A DNA stretch of 42,474 nt, taken from NCBI GenBank assembly GCA_016191645.1, contig JACPVQ010000259.1, positions 1-42,474 of the forward strand, in the 5' to 3' direction. Made by a program: the position numbers and the translations under genes. Source of the DNA: Candidatus Solibacter usitatus (GTDB lineage Bacteria; Acidobacteriota; Terriglobia; Bryobacterales; Bryobacteraceae). The notes below the pieces were generated by a model. It was not told the DNA's origin. It was given only the letters and a program-made list of their open reading frames with translations, and did no database searches. Shown here piece by piece: positions 17,581 to 26,099 of this stretch (positions are counted from its first letter, which is position 1; each line of letters opens with the position of its first letter).

Positions 17581-19670
17581 GAATCCTGATTGCGACTTTT
17601 CTCATCGCCCTTTGCGCGGCAGCACAGACTCCCAGGCCCGCCGCGCGCACCGTCTCTCCGAAGGATTTGAAGTATCCGCCGCTGCGCCCCATCCGCACAC
17701 CGGACATTACGACGTTTACGCTGGACAATGGAATGAAGGTTCACCTTCTGCAGAACCACGAGATCCCGCTGGTGCGTGGTTCGGCGCGCGTTCGTACCGG
17801 GAACGTTCATGAGCCGTCCGGCAAGGCCGGGCTCACGGATATCTTCGAGCAAGCGCTGCGCACCGGCGGCACGAAGTCGCGAACCGGCGATCAGATCAAT
17901 GAAGCGTTGGAAAACGTCGCCGCCTCGGTGGAAGCGAACATGAGCGATACGGCCGGCACTGTGTCGTTTAACACCTTGAAGGAGAACACGGATCTGGTTC
18001 TCGATATCTTCAAAGACATTCTCTCCTCCCCCGAGTTCCGTCAGGACAAGATCGAAGTAGCGAAGACGCGAGCGCGGGGCGGCATCGCCCGCCGCAATGA
18101 TCAGCCGGCGGGAATCGCGTCGCGCGAGTTCAATCGTCTACTCTATGGCCGCAACACGCCGTGGGGGCGTGAAATGGAGTACGAAACCGTGGAGAAGGTT
18201 ACGCGGGAAGATTTGCTGGAGTTCCACAAGCGCTACTTCTTCCCGGCGAACATCGTTCTCGCCGTCAATGGCGATTTCGAGACGGCGGCAATGCGCGCGC
18301 AATTGGAGAAGCTGTTCGCGGGCTGGAACGCGAAGCAGGGCCCCGTGCCGCCTTTCCCGGCGGTGACGAATGTTCCCAAACCCGGCCTCTACTTCGCCGA
18401 GAAAAAAGATGTCAATCAGACCAACTTCCGCATCGGCCATCTGGGCGGACTGCTCAATGATACGAACTATCCGGCAATTGAAGTGATGAACGATATCCTG
18501 GGCGGATCGGCATTCAGCAGCAGGTTGGTGCAGACTGTGCGCAGCGATCTGGGGCTGGCCTACAACGTCGGATCGGCGTGGAATGCGGGCTTCACGAATA
18601 TCGGAACCTTCACCATCTACGGCGGGACGAAGTCGGAATCGACGCTGCAAGCGATACAGGCGATCCGCAAGGAGATCGACCGCATTCGCACCACCGAAAT
18701 TTCCGACGAGGAGTTGAAGATCGCCAAGGAAAGCATCTTGAACGGCTTTGTCTTCAACTTCGATTCGCCCGCGAAATTTCTTTCGCGCCTCGTGCTCTAT
18801 GAGTACTACGGCTATCCGAAGAATTTTATCGACACCTACCAGAAGGCGATTGGCGCGGTCACGAAAGCGGACGTACTTCGTGTGGCGAAGGACTATTTGA
18901 AGCCCGAGAACTTCGTCATGGTGTTAGTGGGAAACCCGGCCGAGATGGGCACACAGCTTGCTTCGCTCAACATGCCCGTGAATAAGCTCGATATTACGAT
19001 TCCGGAGCCAAAACGCGAAGGCGTGAAATCGGACGCCGCATCGCTGGCGCGCGGCAAAGCGATGTTGCAGGCGTTCCAGAAAGCCATTGGCGGCGCGGAC
19101 AAACTGGCCGCGATCAAAGATTATTCGCACGTCGCCGCGCTCTCACTACCGCCCGCGACGCAGACCACCAAAGCGATTCCACCGCAGATTCGTTTTGAAC
19201 AATCGGGCGGATTTGGAAGCATCGTTGTTTACTATGACGGTAAGGGCGGCGGATTCCTCAAAGCGCCGCAAGGCGAAATGCCGCTGCAGGCGCAGCCCGT
19301 GGCGATGCGCCAGGCAAAAGACGAAGTGTTCCGCATGCACCCCACGCTTTGGCTGAGCGATCGCGATCCCGATCGTACAGTGAACGCCACCGGACCACGC
19401 TCCGTGGAGATCGGCGATAAGGATGGGAATCGTATCACCCTGCACTTCGATGAGAAGACTGGCCTTCTGGAACAATCCACTTATAGCAGCCCGGGCATGA
19501 ACGCGCCCGTGGAACTGGAAGCGGCTTACAGCGATTGGAAGGAAGTGAGCGGCATCAAAATGCCGCACAAAGCGAAAATCTCTTCGGGCGGTAAACAGAT
19601 GACCGAGATCACCGTCAAAGAGTATAAGTTGAACAGCGGGCTGACGCCGGAGGAGTTGTCGAAGAAATGA
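17577..19670 (+). CDS. M16-family peptidase-like protein (zinc motif lost) with C-terminal LolA-like domain
   Basis: The protein has 697 residues with a signal peptide (MRILIATFLIALCAAAQ). The M16 fold covers about 40-480. The HxxEH site reads D88-I-F-E91-Q92, so both zinc-binding histidines are gone, as in the non-catalytic partner of bacterial M16 heterodimers. Residues about 491-697 are an added beta-rich domain like the LolA/outer-membrane lipoprotein-sorting fold (AIGGADKLAAIKDYSH, later GLLEQSTYS and VSGIKMPHKAKIS). Its start overlaps the stop of the active M16 gene (ATGA), and its own stop overlaps the next gene in the same way, so the three products are probably made in fixed ratio and may form a complex. 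The LolA assignment is by pattern and less certain than the M16 call. Confidence 0.87.
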   Translation: MRILIATFLIALCAAAQTPRPAARTVSPKDLKYPPLRPIRTPDITTFTLDNGMKVHLLQNHEIPLVRGSARVRTGNVHEPSGKAGLTDIFEQALRTGGTKSRTGDQINEALENVAASVEANMSDTAGTVSFNTLKENTDLVLDIFKDILSSPEFRQDKIEVAKTRARGGIARRNDQPAGIASREFNRLLYGRNTPWGREMEYETVEKVTREDLLEFHKRYFFPANIVLAVNGDFETAAMRAQLEKLFAGWNAKQGPVPPFPAVTNVPKPGLYFAEKKDVNQTNFRIGHLGGLLNDTNYPAIEVMNDILGGSAFSSRLVQTVRSDLGLAYNVGSAWNAGFTNIGTFTIYGGTKSESTLQAIQAIRKEIDRIRTTEISDEELKIAKESILNGFVFNFDSPAKFLSRLVLYEYYGYPKNFIDTYQKAIGAVTKADVLRVAKDYLKPENFVMVLVGNPAEMGTQLASLNMPVNKLDITIPEPKREGVKSDAASLARGKAMLQAFQKAIGGADKLAAIKDYSHVAALSLPPATQTTKAIPPQIRFEQSGGFGSIVVYYDGKGGGFLKAPQGEMPLQAQPVAMRQAKDEVFRMHPTLWLSDRDPDRTVNATGPRSVEIGDKDGNRITLHFDEKTGLLEQSTYSSPGMNAPVELEAAYSDWKEVSGIKMPHKAKISSGGKQMTEITVKEYKLNSGLTPEELSKK

Positions 19671-20467
19671 TTACGCGCCGATGTTGGATGCTGACCGCGG
19701 CAGGGCTCCCTCTGGCGGCGGAGATTAGCGCGGCACGCGGAAAGAAGATTGTCGAAGAGTCCATCGCCGCGCTCGGTGGGAAGGCTTTTGTGAACATGCG
19801 CGACCGCACCGAAACCGGGCGCGTCTATTCCTTCTATAGCGACCGGCTCTCCGGGCTCTCACGCGCCAAGATCTACACGCGCTATCTCACCAAGCCGAGT
19901 CCCATGCGCGCCGATTTCTTCGGATTGCGCGAGCGGCAATCGTTCGGCAAAGACAAGGAAGATTCGGCGGTCCTATTCACGGAGGTGGACGGATGGTCCA
20001 TCTCGTTTCGCGGCGCGCGGCCTATCGGCAAGGAGTTGGAAGACCGTTTCCGGGACTCGACGCGCCGAAACATTTTCTACCTTTTGCGTGTCCGGCTGGA
20101 CGAGCCCGGAATGTTGATTGAGCACCTGGGCGACGACACGGCGGACAATCTTCCCGTGCACGTGGTTCATTTCACGGACGCTGAGAACCGCGTGGTGAAG
20201 GCTTTTTTCCACATCTCCACAAAACTGCCCGTGCGCCAGGAATATGTCCGCCGCGATGATAAGACGCGCGACCGCATCGACGAAGTGTCGCGCTTCGCCA
20301 AGTTTCGCGACGTCAACGGCGTGCAGTGGCCGTTTCAAATTCAGCGCGAGCGCAATGGCGGCAAGTACTACGAGATCTTCGCCGAGAGCGTGCAGATCAA
20401 CAGCGACCTGAAAGACGACTTGTTCACCCTGCCTGGAAACCTGAAGGTGCTGCCCCCAGCCCGCTGA
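19667..20467 (+). CDS. Exported LolA-like protein of unknown function
   Basis: The protein has 266 residues. The N-terminus has a Tat-like leader (TRRCWMLTAAG and on to about residue 22). The mature part begins GKKIVEESIAALGGKAF, which resembles the start of the LolA-like domain at the end of the preceding M16 protein (QKAIGGADKLAAIKD). It continues as alternating beta-strands with FRDVNGVQWPFQIQRERNGG near the end, the place where the neighbour has KEVSGIKMPHKAKIS. I therefore read it as a stand-alone relative of that domain, perhaps binding lipids or lipoproteins in the periplasm (inference). It is the last gene of the M16 operon, with an ATGA overlap. The four-hairpin element, copy 2, starts 12 bases after its stop. 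Confidence 0.72.
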   Translation: MITRRCWMLTAAGLPLAAEISAARGKKIVEESIAALGGKAFVNMRDRTETGRVYSFYSDRLSGLSRAKIYTRYLTKPSPMRADFFGLRERQSFGKDKEDSAVLFTEVDGWSISFRGARPIGKELEDRFRDSTRRNIFYLLRVRLDEPGMLIEHLGDDTADNLPVHVVHFTDAENRVVKAFFHISTKLPVRQEYVRRDDKTRDRIDEVSRFAKFRDVNGVQWPFQIQRERNGGKYYEIFAESVQINSDLKDDLFTLPGNLKVLPPAR

Positions 20468-20479
20468 GTTTTTCCGGCG

Positions 20480-20563
20480 GTAGGGCAAGCTTCAGCTTGC
20501 GCGAGGCTTCAGCCTCGCCACCGAGCAGGGCTGAAGCCCTTTGCAAGCTGAAGCTTGCCCTAC
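20480..20563. repeat. Four-hairpin palindromic intergenic element, copy 2
   Basis: The outer ends are a perfect 21-base inverted repeat (20480-20500 against 20543-20563). Inside, four hairpins follow with GCT-NN-AGC cores: 20484-20500 (GCAAGCT-TC-AGCTTGC), 20501-20518 (GCGAGGCT-TC-AGCCTCGC), 20527-20540 (AGGGCT-GA-AGCCCT) and 20543-20558 (GCAAGCT-GA-AGCTTGC). The two-forward, two-reverse order is that of copy 1, but the stem words differ. It fills the gap between the LolA-like gene and the CocE-type hydrolase, ending 22 bases before the ATG of the latter. Confidence 0.87.
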
Positions 20564-20585
20564 TGCGGGGCGTATAGTTGTGTAT

Positions 20586-22310
20586 ATGTTTCGCCTGCTG
20601 GTGCTTTCTTTTTTCCCGCTGTTTCTGCCGGCGCAGGAGTTCACGCAGCGCGATGCCTCCGTTCCCATGCGTGACGGCGTCAAACTCGCATCCACGGTTT
20701 TTTTGCCTTCCCGCCCCGGACCTTATGCGACGCTGCTGGTACGCACTCCCTACAACCGCGGCGGCGTCTCTCGTCTCGCCACCTATTTGGCGGGGCGCGG
20801 CTATGCCGTGATGACCCAGGATTGCCGCGGACGTTTTCAATCGGAAGGATCCTTTTACGCGTTCGTCAACGAAGGCGAGGACGGCTACGACACCATCGAA
20901 TGGATTGCGAAACAACCCTGGTCGAACGGAAAAGTGGGAACATTCGGCGGATCTTATCTGGCGTGGGATCAGTTGTACACAGCGGCCTTCCAGCCGCCGC
21001 ACTTAAGTGCGATGTTCCTCATTGTCGGCGGATCGAACTTTTATCAGGACTACGCATTTCCAGGCGGTGCTCCGAATCTCGGCTGGTCGATGTGGCTGGC
21101 GCAATCCGCATTAACCAGTAAACAGGCTGCTTCTGATGCGAGCAGGCCTAATCCGCAGACTTGGATGCAGCTTCCGCCCCGTCAACGCGGCGTCTTCTTC
21201 GATTCCTTTTCCGATCACCGACGCATGTTCGCTGATTATTTCGCGCACCCCAACTTCGATGCCTATTGGAAGCAGTTGGGCTTCTTCACGGAAGACAGTT
21301 ACAAAAAGGTGAAGGACGTTCCCGCGCTTTTTCTCAGCGGCTGGTACGACTATTTTCTCGAAGGCACGTTGAAGAACTATCTGGGGTTGAAGGCAACACA
21401 AAAGAGCGAGAAGAAGCTCATCGTCGGTCCGTGGCCGCATGGAACGGGGCGTGCGGAATGTGGGGATGCGGCCTTTGGGCCGAGCGCCGCATACAACGAT
21501 GGCGAATGGATTGCCGATTGGTTCGATCACGTATGGAATGCCTCGCCATTCCGAGTGCTGCCCTCCGATGCGGTGTCGCTGTTCCGCATGGGCGGCGGTG
21601 GCGGCGGCAGATCGTCGACAAACAAATGGCAGAACGGCGGCGAATGGGTAGGGCACACCGCGTGGCCTCCGGTGCAAAGCAAGTCCGCTCGATATTTCTT
21701 CAGTGCCGGCGCGACGCTCCACACGGCCGCGCCGAAGATCGGCGGCAGCGTGTCGTATGTCTACGATCCGGCCAATCCCGTTCCTACCGTTGGTGGACGC
21801 TACACCGTCGGCGCCGCGCCGCCCTGCGCGCAGGATCAGCGTCCGCTCGACAATCGCGCCGATGTCTTGCGTTTTTCCACCGCCGCGCTCGATCAGCCTT
21901 TAGATATCGCAGGTAAGGTTCGAGTTCGCATGTTCGTGTCCACCAATGCGCCGGACACCGACTTCACCGCGAAGTTGATCGACGTCTATCCCGACGGCTA
22001 TGCCATGATTCTCGCCGACCATCAATTGCGCTTGCGATTCCGCGAAAGTTTTGAACGTCCGAAACTGTTTCGCCGCGGCGATGTGGAAGCCATCGAATTC
22101 GATCTCGGCTCGTTGAGCAACCGCTTCGCAAAGGGACATCGCATTCGATTGGATGTATCCAGCAGCAACTTCCCGAAATTCGAACCGAACGCCAACACGG
22201 GAGAAGATCCCACATCAACCGGGCCCGGCGTGAAGGCCACGAATCGCGTGTTCTGGGGCGCGGCGCAATCTTCCTATCTCGAATTGCCGGTGCTCACTTC
22301 GAAGCAATGA
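20586..22310 (+). CDS. CocE/NonD-family (S15, Xaa-Pro dipeptidyl-peptidase-like) hydrolase
   Basis: The protein has 574 residues from the ATG at 20586, which gives the signal peptide MFRLLVLSFFPLFLPAQ; longer frames would start inside the hairpin element. The alpha/beta-hydrolase domain has the family opening VPMRDGVKLAS, nucleophile S123 in TFGGSYLAWDQ, the acid D255 in GWYDYF and the base H285 in GPWPHG. From about residue 400 the jelly-roll domain of the S15/CocE group follows (RADVLRFSTAALDQPLDIAGKV and on to YLELPVL). These enzymes cut Xaa-Pro dipeptides or hydrolyse acyl esters and amides such as beta-lactam side chains. The true substrate is unknown. An exported peptidase next to the M16 operon suggests extracytoplasmic peptide use. 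It converges on and overlaps the CehA gene by 17 bases. Confidence 0.88.
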   Translation: MFRLLVLSFFPLFLPAQEFTQRDASVPMRDGVKLASTVFLPSRPGPYATLLVRTPYNRGGVSRLATYLAGRGYAVMTQDCRGRFQSEGSFYAFVNEGEDGYDTIEWIAKQPWSNGKVGTFGGSYLAWDQLYTAAFQPPHLSAMFLIVGGSNFYQDYAFPGGAPNLGWSMWLAQSALTSKQAASDASRPNPQTWMQLPPRQRGVFFDSFSDHRRMFADYFAHPNFDAYWKQLGFFTEDSYKKVKDVPALFLSGWYDYFLEGTLKNYLGLKATQKSEKKLIVGPWPHGTGRAECGDAAFGPSAAYNDGEWIADWFDHVWNASPFRVLPSDAVSLFRMGGGGGGRSSTNKWQNGGEWVGHTAWPPVQSKSARYFFSAGATLHTAAPKIGGSVSYVYDPANPVPTVGGRYTVGAAPPCAQDQRPLDNRADVLRFSTAALDQPLDIAGKVRVRMFVSTNAPDTDFTAKLIDVYPDGYAMILADHQLRLRFRESFERPKLFRRGDVEAIEFDLGSLSNRFAKGHRIRLDVSSSNFPKFEPNANTGEDPTSTGPGVKATNRVFWGAAQSSYLELPVLTSKQ

Positions 22311-23811
22311 GCCCTTCGTAGAACTCGATCGCTTGCCGGTATGCGGAACTCGCCGCGCGATGGTCCTCGGCAGAGAGGTAATCAGACGGACTTAACGTTG
22401 CTGCAAGGTGGCGCACGAACTCCGCCCAGCGCCTGGCGTCAGCGGGTTGCGCGGGAAGTTTGCCGTTTTGCGGGAACCAAAATGGAGTTGTATGCGCGTA
22501 GCGAATGGTATTCGTGACTGGTTCAAAGCAGCGCACCGCCAGCCATCCGGGCTTTGCGACGTTGATGGATATGGTTTGCTGAAAAGTGGACGAGCGCGGG
22601 TGAAGCCTGCGGATCACTTCGCCGTTGAGAACCACTTCGATGCGCTCGATGCTCGCCTGCGAACGAGTTTCGATGCTGAGCCTCACTTTTGTGGGCTTGC
22701 TCCACTGGAACTCCGAGCCGGGCTGCTTGCCGTTCGCGGTGACAAAAAGGAGCGGCCCATTGGTGGCGAAACTTGCACCCGCTTTGAGCCGCGCAAACCA
22801 GCGCTCGTAAGTGAACGGGCCGTCGAGATGAACGTATACGCGCTCGTAGCCCGGCCAACTCGGCATCACACCGGAAGCGGAGCCCGCCGAAACGGGAATG
22901 CGAAATCCGCAATTCAGAAAACTGGAGTAGAGATCGAGCATCCACTGCGCAAAACCCGCGATGGTTTTGTACTCCGGTTTCTCGCGCTCCATCGAGCCGT
23001 AGGTTTCCGCGTCCAGCAGCATGCCGTTGGGATGAAAGTGGTTGTTCACAACGCCGATCGCATCCACCTGCCCCAAGGCGAGAGTGACCGGCACGTGTTT
23101 CCAGATGGGCTTCTCGGCGTCGGCGAATGCGCCCTCGGCGCGAGCCGCGCGCGCGAAATCCACCTCCATGGGATAGTGCGTCATCATCCGCGCGGCGGCG
23201 GCGGTGGGCGCGTTGAGCAGATCGATTGCGCCATGGCCTCGCTGCAAGCGTTCGATCTCCTGATTCTGCACGCTGACCAAATGCGTTGCATCGGAGGGCG
23301 CCATCGCCTGCGCTGGATACGCGGCATCGGCAGCGCGTGGACCGCCCAGGTGCCGCGTGATGACAGGTGAGACGTTCAACTCTTCGGCACGAGCAAGCAA
23401 CGGCATCTCGATTGGGCTCCGATGAATGTGCAAGTCGCCCGAATACCAGCCGCGCGCGTTCATGTCGACGAATCGCGGAAGATCGAGATGGACTCGGGTC
23501 AAGCCTTGCGCCGGAACGTCGATGGATTGGGAAGAGGGAAGAAACTCCGTTCCCTTTTCCGCGCGGATCGTGTACATGCCCGCCGGCAGCGTGAAGCGCT
23601 TTCCACCATCGACAATGGAATGCGTCTCGTTGCGCCGTATGTAAGACACAGCGTTGGGAATGGACAGCGCTTTGCCCGCAACATCAAGGATGTAGACGCG
23701 CGCCGCCGTGGGTTTGCCCTGCGTCGTAACAGACAGATCCACTTCGCCCGCATAGGCAGCGCATGCGGCCGCCAGGGCAAGCGCGTTAAGTGAGCAGAAT
23801 CTTGCGAGCAT
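22294..23811 (-). CDS. CehA/McbA-family metallohydrolase (PHP-like), exported
   Basis: The protein has 505 residues with a signal peptide (to about AYA, residue 21). A beta-sandwich region (about 23-115, with LPAGMYTIRAEKG) precedes the metal site. This begins with GWYSGDLHIHRSP (D126, H128 and H130 as first ligands), the signature of the CehA/McbA branch of the PHP superfamily. Further His residues follow in VNNHFHPNGM (about 255-265). The C-terminal part (about 345-420) is a beta domain with SIERIEVVLNGEVIRRL. Known CehA and McbA hydrolyse the ester of carbaryl, but most members act on unknown phosphoesters or esters. It is the last gene of the minus-strand run that begins with sdhC, and its start lies 26 bases inside the preceding gene. 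Confidence 0.82.
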   Translation of the reverse strand: MLARFCSLNALALAAACAAYAGEVDLSVTTQGKPTAARVYILDVAGKALSIPNAVSYIRRNETHSIVDGGKRFTLPAGMYTIRAEKGTEFLPSSQSIDVPAQGLTRVHLDLPRFVDMNARGWYSGDLHIHRSPIEMPLLARAEELNVSPVITRHLGGPRAADAAYPAQAMAPSDATHLVSVQNQEIERLQRGHGAIDLLNAPTAAAARMMTHYPMEVDFARAARAEGAFADAEKPIWKHVPVTLALGQVDAIGVVNNHFHPNGMLLDAETYGSMEREKPEYKTIAGFAQWMLDLYSSFLNCGFRIPVSAGSASGVMPSWPGYERVYVHLDGPFTYERWFARLKAGASFATNGPLLFVTANGKQPGSEFQWSKPTKVRLSIETRSQASIERIEVVLNGEVIRRLHPRSSTFQQTISINVAKPGWLAVRCFEPVTNTIRYAHTTPFWFPQNGKLPAQPADARRWAEFVRHLAATLSPSDYLSAEDHRAASSAYRQAIEFYEGLIASK

Positions 23812-24835
23812 ATTCGAGGCTTCGCTCCAGATCCAGACGTTCCTGCAAGACCAGCGCGTCGCGAAACTCTTTGGGCTGCGTGCCCGTTCCGGCGATCATC
23901 ATCGTGCCCATGAACGGATGTCCGGCCTTGGCGATGGCGGCGAAACGCGCGAAGTCCGCAGCCGGAGTGTCCCCAAAGCCTTTCCAAAAAGCTGGTTCCA
24001 GATAAGGAAGCACTTGCGGCGGACGTCCCGTGATGATCTCCAGCAGAAACGGCGCTTGCGGGCAAACTTCCGCCCAACGGCGCGCGAGCCGCTTCAGATC
24101 AATCACGCCTTCGCCCAGCGCAACCCACTGCACAGCCGCCCCACGCGGATGTTCGTAGACAACGGAATCGCGAATGTGCGAGGTGACTATATAAGGTCCG
24201 AGAACCTCGAACGCGAGCAGCGGATCTTCCGCCAGATTCACGGGATTGCCGGAATCGAAGCAACTGGCGGCGACGTCGCGCCCCGCTTCCTCAATCACCG
24301 TCCGCATTTGCCGCGCCAGCAGATCGCCGTGGTTCTCGATCGCGATGCGGATGCCGGCGTCTCGCGCCCGCGGTGCCGCCGCGCGCAACGACTTGATGGC
24401 GGATTCCATCATCGCGGCAATGGAGGTGCCGGCCACGCGGTCCGGCAGGCCTCCGATGAATACGCGAAAAGCAGTTCCTCCCAACGTCTTGGTTACGCGG
24501 ATACCCTCTTCGATGTAGCGCACCGGATCACCCGCGCGCGCGGCGTTCCAACCATTCGATACGGGACAGATGCAGCCGAATCCCGGCTCCAAGCCGATTC
24601 CCAGCCGCTTCGCTTGCTCCTTCAGCCGCAGCAAATACGGCTCCTCCAAACTTTCGAAATCCACCTGGCTCATCTGCACCGCGTCGAGCTTCAACGATGC
24701 CGCGTAGTCGAGCAGCCTCGGCGCCTTCCAACGTGAACTGCGAATGGAGTACGTGTCGATGCCCAGTTTGATCTTGCGGCCTTGCGCAAGCGCCGGCAGA
24801 GCCATCGCCGATTGCAGAAACTTTCGCCGCAGCAT
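23786..24835 (-). CDS. Sugar phosphate isomerase/epimerase-like TIM barrel (AP endonuclease 2 fold), Tat-exported
   Basis: The protein has 349 residues. The N-terminus MLRRKFLQSAMALPALAQG carries the Tat pattern RRKFLQ. The body is an AP-endonuclease-2/xylose-isomerase-like TIM barrel: KLGIDTYSIR on the first strand, then AIENHGD (metal Glu), CFDSGN, SHIRDS (metal His) and ALGEGVIDLKRL. Family members isomerise or epimerise keto-sugars or inositol derivatives with a divalent metal. The last 60 residues (GHPFMGTMMIAGTGTQPKEF) are an extension common in Solibacter-type exported members. There is one base between it and the TPR-like gene upstream, and the CehA gene starts inside its 3' end, so these are translated together. 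The substrate is unknown. Confidence 0.8.
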   Translation of the reverse strand: MLRRKFLQSAMALPALAQGRKIKLGIDTYSIRSSRWKAPRLLDYAASLKLDAVQMSQVDFESLEEPYLLRLKEQAKRLGIGLEPGFGCICPVSNGWNAARAGDPVRYIEEGIRVTKTLGGTAFRVFIGGLPDRVAGTSIAAMMESAIKSLRAAAPRARDAGIRIAIENHGDLLARQMRTVIEEAGRDVAASCFDSGNPVNLAEDPLLAFEVLGPYIVTSHIRDSVVYEHPRGAAVQWVALGEGVIDLKRLARRWAEVCPQAPFLLEIITGRPPQVLPYLEPAFWKGFGDTPAADFARFAAIAKAGHPFMGTMMIAGTGTQPKEFRDALVLQERLDLERSLEYARKILLT

Positions 24836-24836
24836 A

Positions 24837-25337
24837 TTACTCCGACATCACCGGCGTGATCTCATCATGCGCGGGAGGAGCAATCTCCGGATGCTGCATG
24901 AGGAATCGCGCGCAGGTGTTCCAGCGAAGGATGGCGTCGTCGTTATGCGGATGGCGCAGCTTCTCGGCCTCTTCAAACAACTGCATGGCGCGCGCCAGAA
25001 AATCGTAGACCGAATGATGCGCGCCGATGCCGCCGTCTTCCAGGCGCGCCTTCGCGCGGCGCTCCCAAAGAATGCCCGCGTAGTAGGCGCGGTCGTACGC
25101 GTCGGTGAGCCGCGGCAGGAGTTCGCGCGCTTCGCTGAACACGCGGTGGTCTCGCCCCAGTCGATCCGACAGAGAAAGGAAAAGCATGATCAAGGCCTGC
25201 TGATTTGCCGGATCGATTTGCAGTACATCCAGGCAGATGCTGCGCGCCTCCAATGGCTCATTGAGCAGGCGGTAGCGTTCGGCCTTGGCCAAAGCGCCGG
25301 GAATGGCGTCGTGGGAGAGGGGTTTCAGTTGGAACAT
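24837..25337 (-). CDS. Small TPR-like helical protein of unknown function
   Basis: The protein has 166 residues, with no signal peptide and no membrane segment. Residues 10-60 form a helix pair of tetratricopeptide type (ALAKAERYRLLNEPLEARSI, then VLQIDPANQQALIMLFLSL). About 80-130 could be another such pair (YDRAYYAGILWERRAKARL, then DFLARAMQLFEEAEKL). TPR proteins act as protein-binding adaptors. It starts 21 bases after the sdhB stop and ends one base before the isomerase start, so it belongs to the sdh transcript. A role in assembling the dehydrogenase is possible but is only a guess from position. Confidence 0.72.
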   Translation of the reverse strand: MFQLKPLSHDAIPGALAKAERYRLLNEPLEARSICLDVLQIDPANQQALIMLFLSLSDRLGRDHRVFSEARELLPRLTDAYDRAYYAGILWERRAKARLEDGGIGAHHSVYDFLARAMQLFEEAEKLRHPHNDDAILRWNTCARFLMQHPEIAPPAHDEITPVMSE

Positions 25338-25358
25338 CGCTGTCCTCGCCTTCCTGGT

Positions 25359-26099
25359 TTACTTTAGCAGGATGTGGATCAAGCGCTTCAGCGGGTCGTA
25401 GAATTCGTCCACCACGCGCTCCTTCAACGGAATGATCGCGTTCTCCGTGATGGTAATCTCTTCGGGGCACACCTGGCGGCAGCACGTCGTGATGTTGCAA
25501 TAACCAATCCCGTTGCTGTTCTTCAAATCGGCGAGACGGTCTTCGGTATCGAGCGGGTGCATTTCCAGCGCGGCGTTGTAAACGAAATATCGCGGACCGA
25601 TAAACTCATCGTGCTTGTGATGCTCGCGCAAAACGTGGCACACATCCTGGCAGAGAAAGCATTCGATGCACTTGCGGAACTCCTGCACGCGATCGACGTC
25701 TTTCTGATTCATGCGCCAGCTTCCGTCGGGGAAGTCGGGTTTGCGCGGCTTGAAGCGGCGGATCTTTTTCTTGACTTCGAAATTCCAACTGACGTCGGTG
25801 ACCAAATCCTTGATCGAGGGGAACGTGTGCATCGGCTCGACGGTGACGGGCTGCGTGAGATCCAGCGAGTTGAGCCGCGTCATGCACATGAGCTTGGGCA
25901 TGCCGTTGATCTCCGCCGAACACGAACCGCACTTGCCGGCTTTGCAATTCCAGCGCACGGCGAGATCGCCGGCTTGTTCGGCCTGTATCTTGTGCACGGC
26001 GTCCAACACAACCATGCCTTCCGAAATGCCGGTCGTGTAGTCTTGAAACGAACCGCCTTTGGCGTCGCCGCGCCAGATGCGAAAAGTCGCCTCGGCCAT
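25359..26099 (-). CDS. sdhB: Succinate dehydrogenase/fumarate reductase iron-sulfur subunit
   Basis: The protein has 246 residues, the normal size for the family. The plant-type [2Fe-2S] site is C52-x4-C57-x2-C60 with C72. The two ferredoxin-type clusters are served by C144-x2-C147-x2-C150-x3-C154 (CIECFLCQDVC) and by C201, C206/C207 and C211 (CNITTCCRQVCP). It passes electrons from the flavin of SdhA to the membrane subunit and the quinone. The start codon follows directly on the sdhA stop (26100), and no other start is sensible. The sequence style, with long charged stretches between the clusters, resembles the actinobacterial Sdh1 type rather than the proteobacterial SdhB. Confidence 0.95.
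   Translation of the reverse strand: MAEATFRIWRGDAKGGSFQDYTTGISEGMVVLDAVHKIQAEQAGDLAVRWNCKAGKCGSCSAEINGMPKLMCMTRLNSLDLTQPVTVEPMHTFPSIKDLVTDVSWNFEVKKKIRRFKPRKPDFPDGSWRMNQKDVDRVQEFRKCIECFLCQDVCHVLREHHKHDEFIGPRYFVYNAALEMHPLDTEDRLADLKNSNGIGYCNITTCCRQVCPEEITITENAIIPLKERVVDEFYDPLKRLIHILLK

Noticed and set aside
20541-20585. An upstream TTG start for the CocE-type gene
   Set aside because: It lies inside the hairpin element and would put 15 extra residues before a normal signal peptide.
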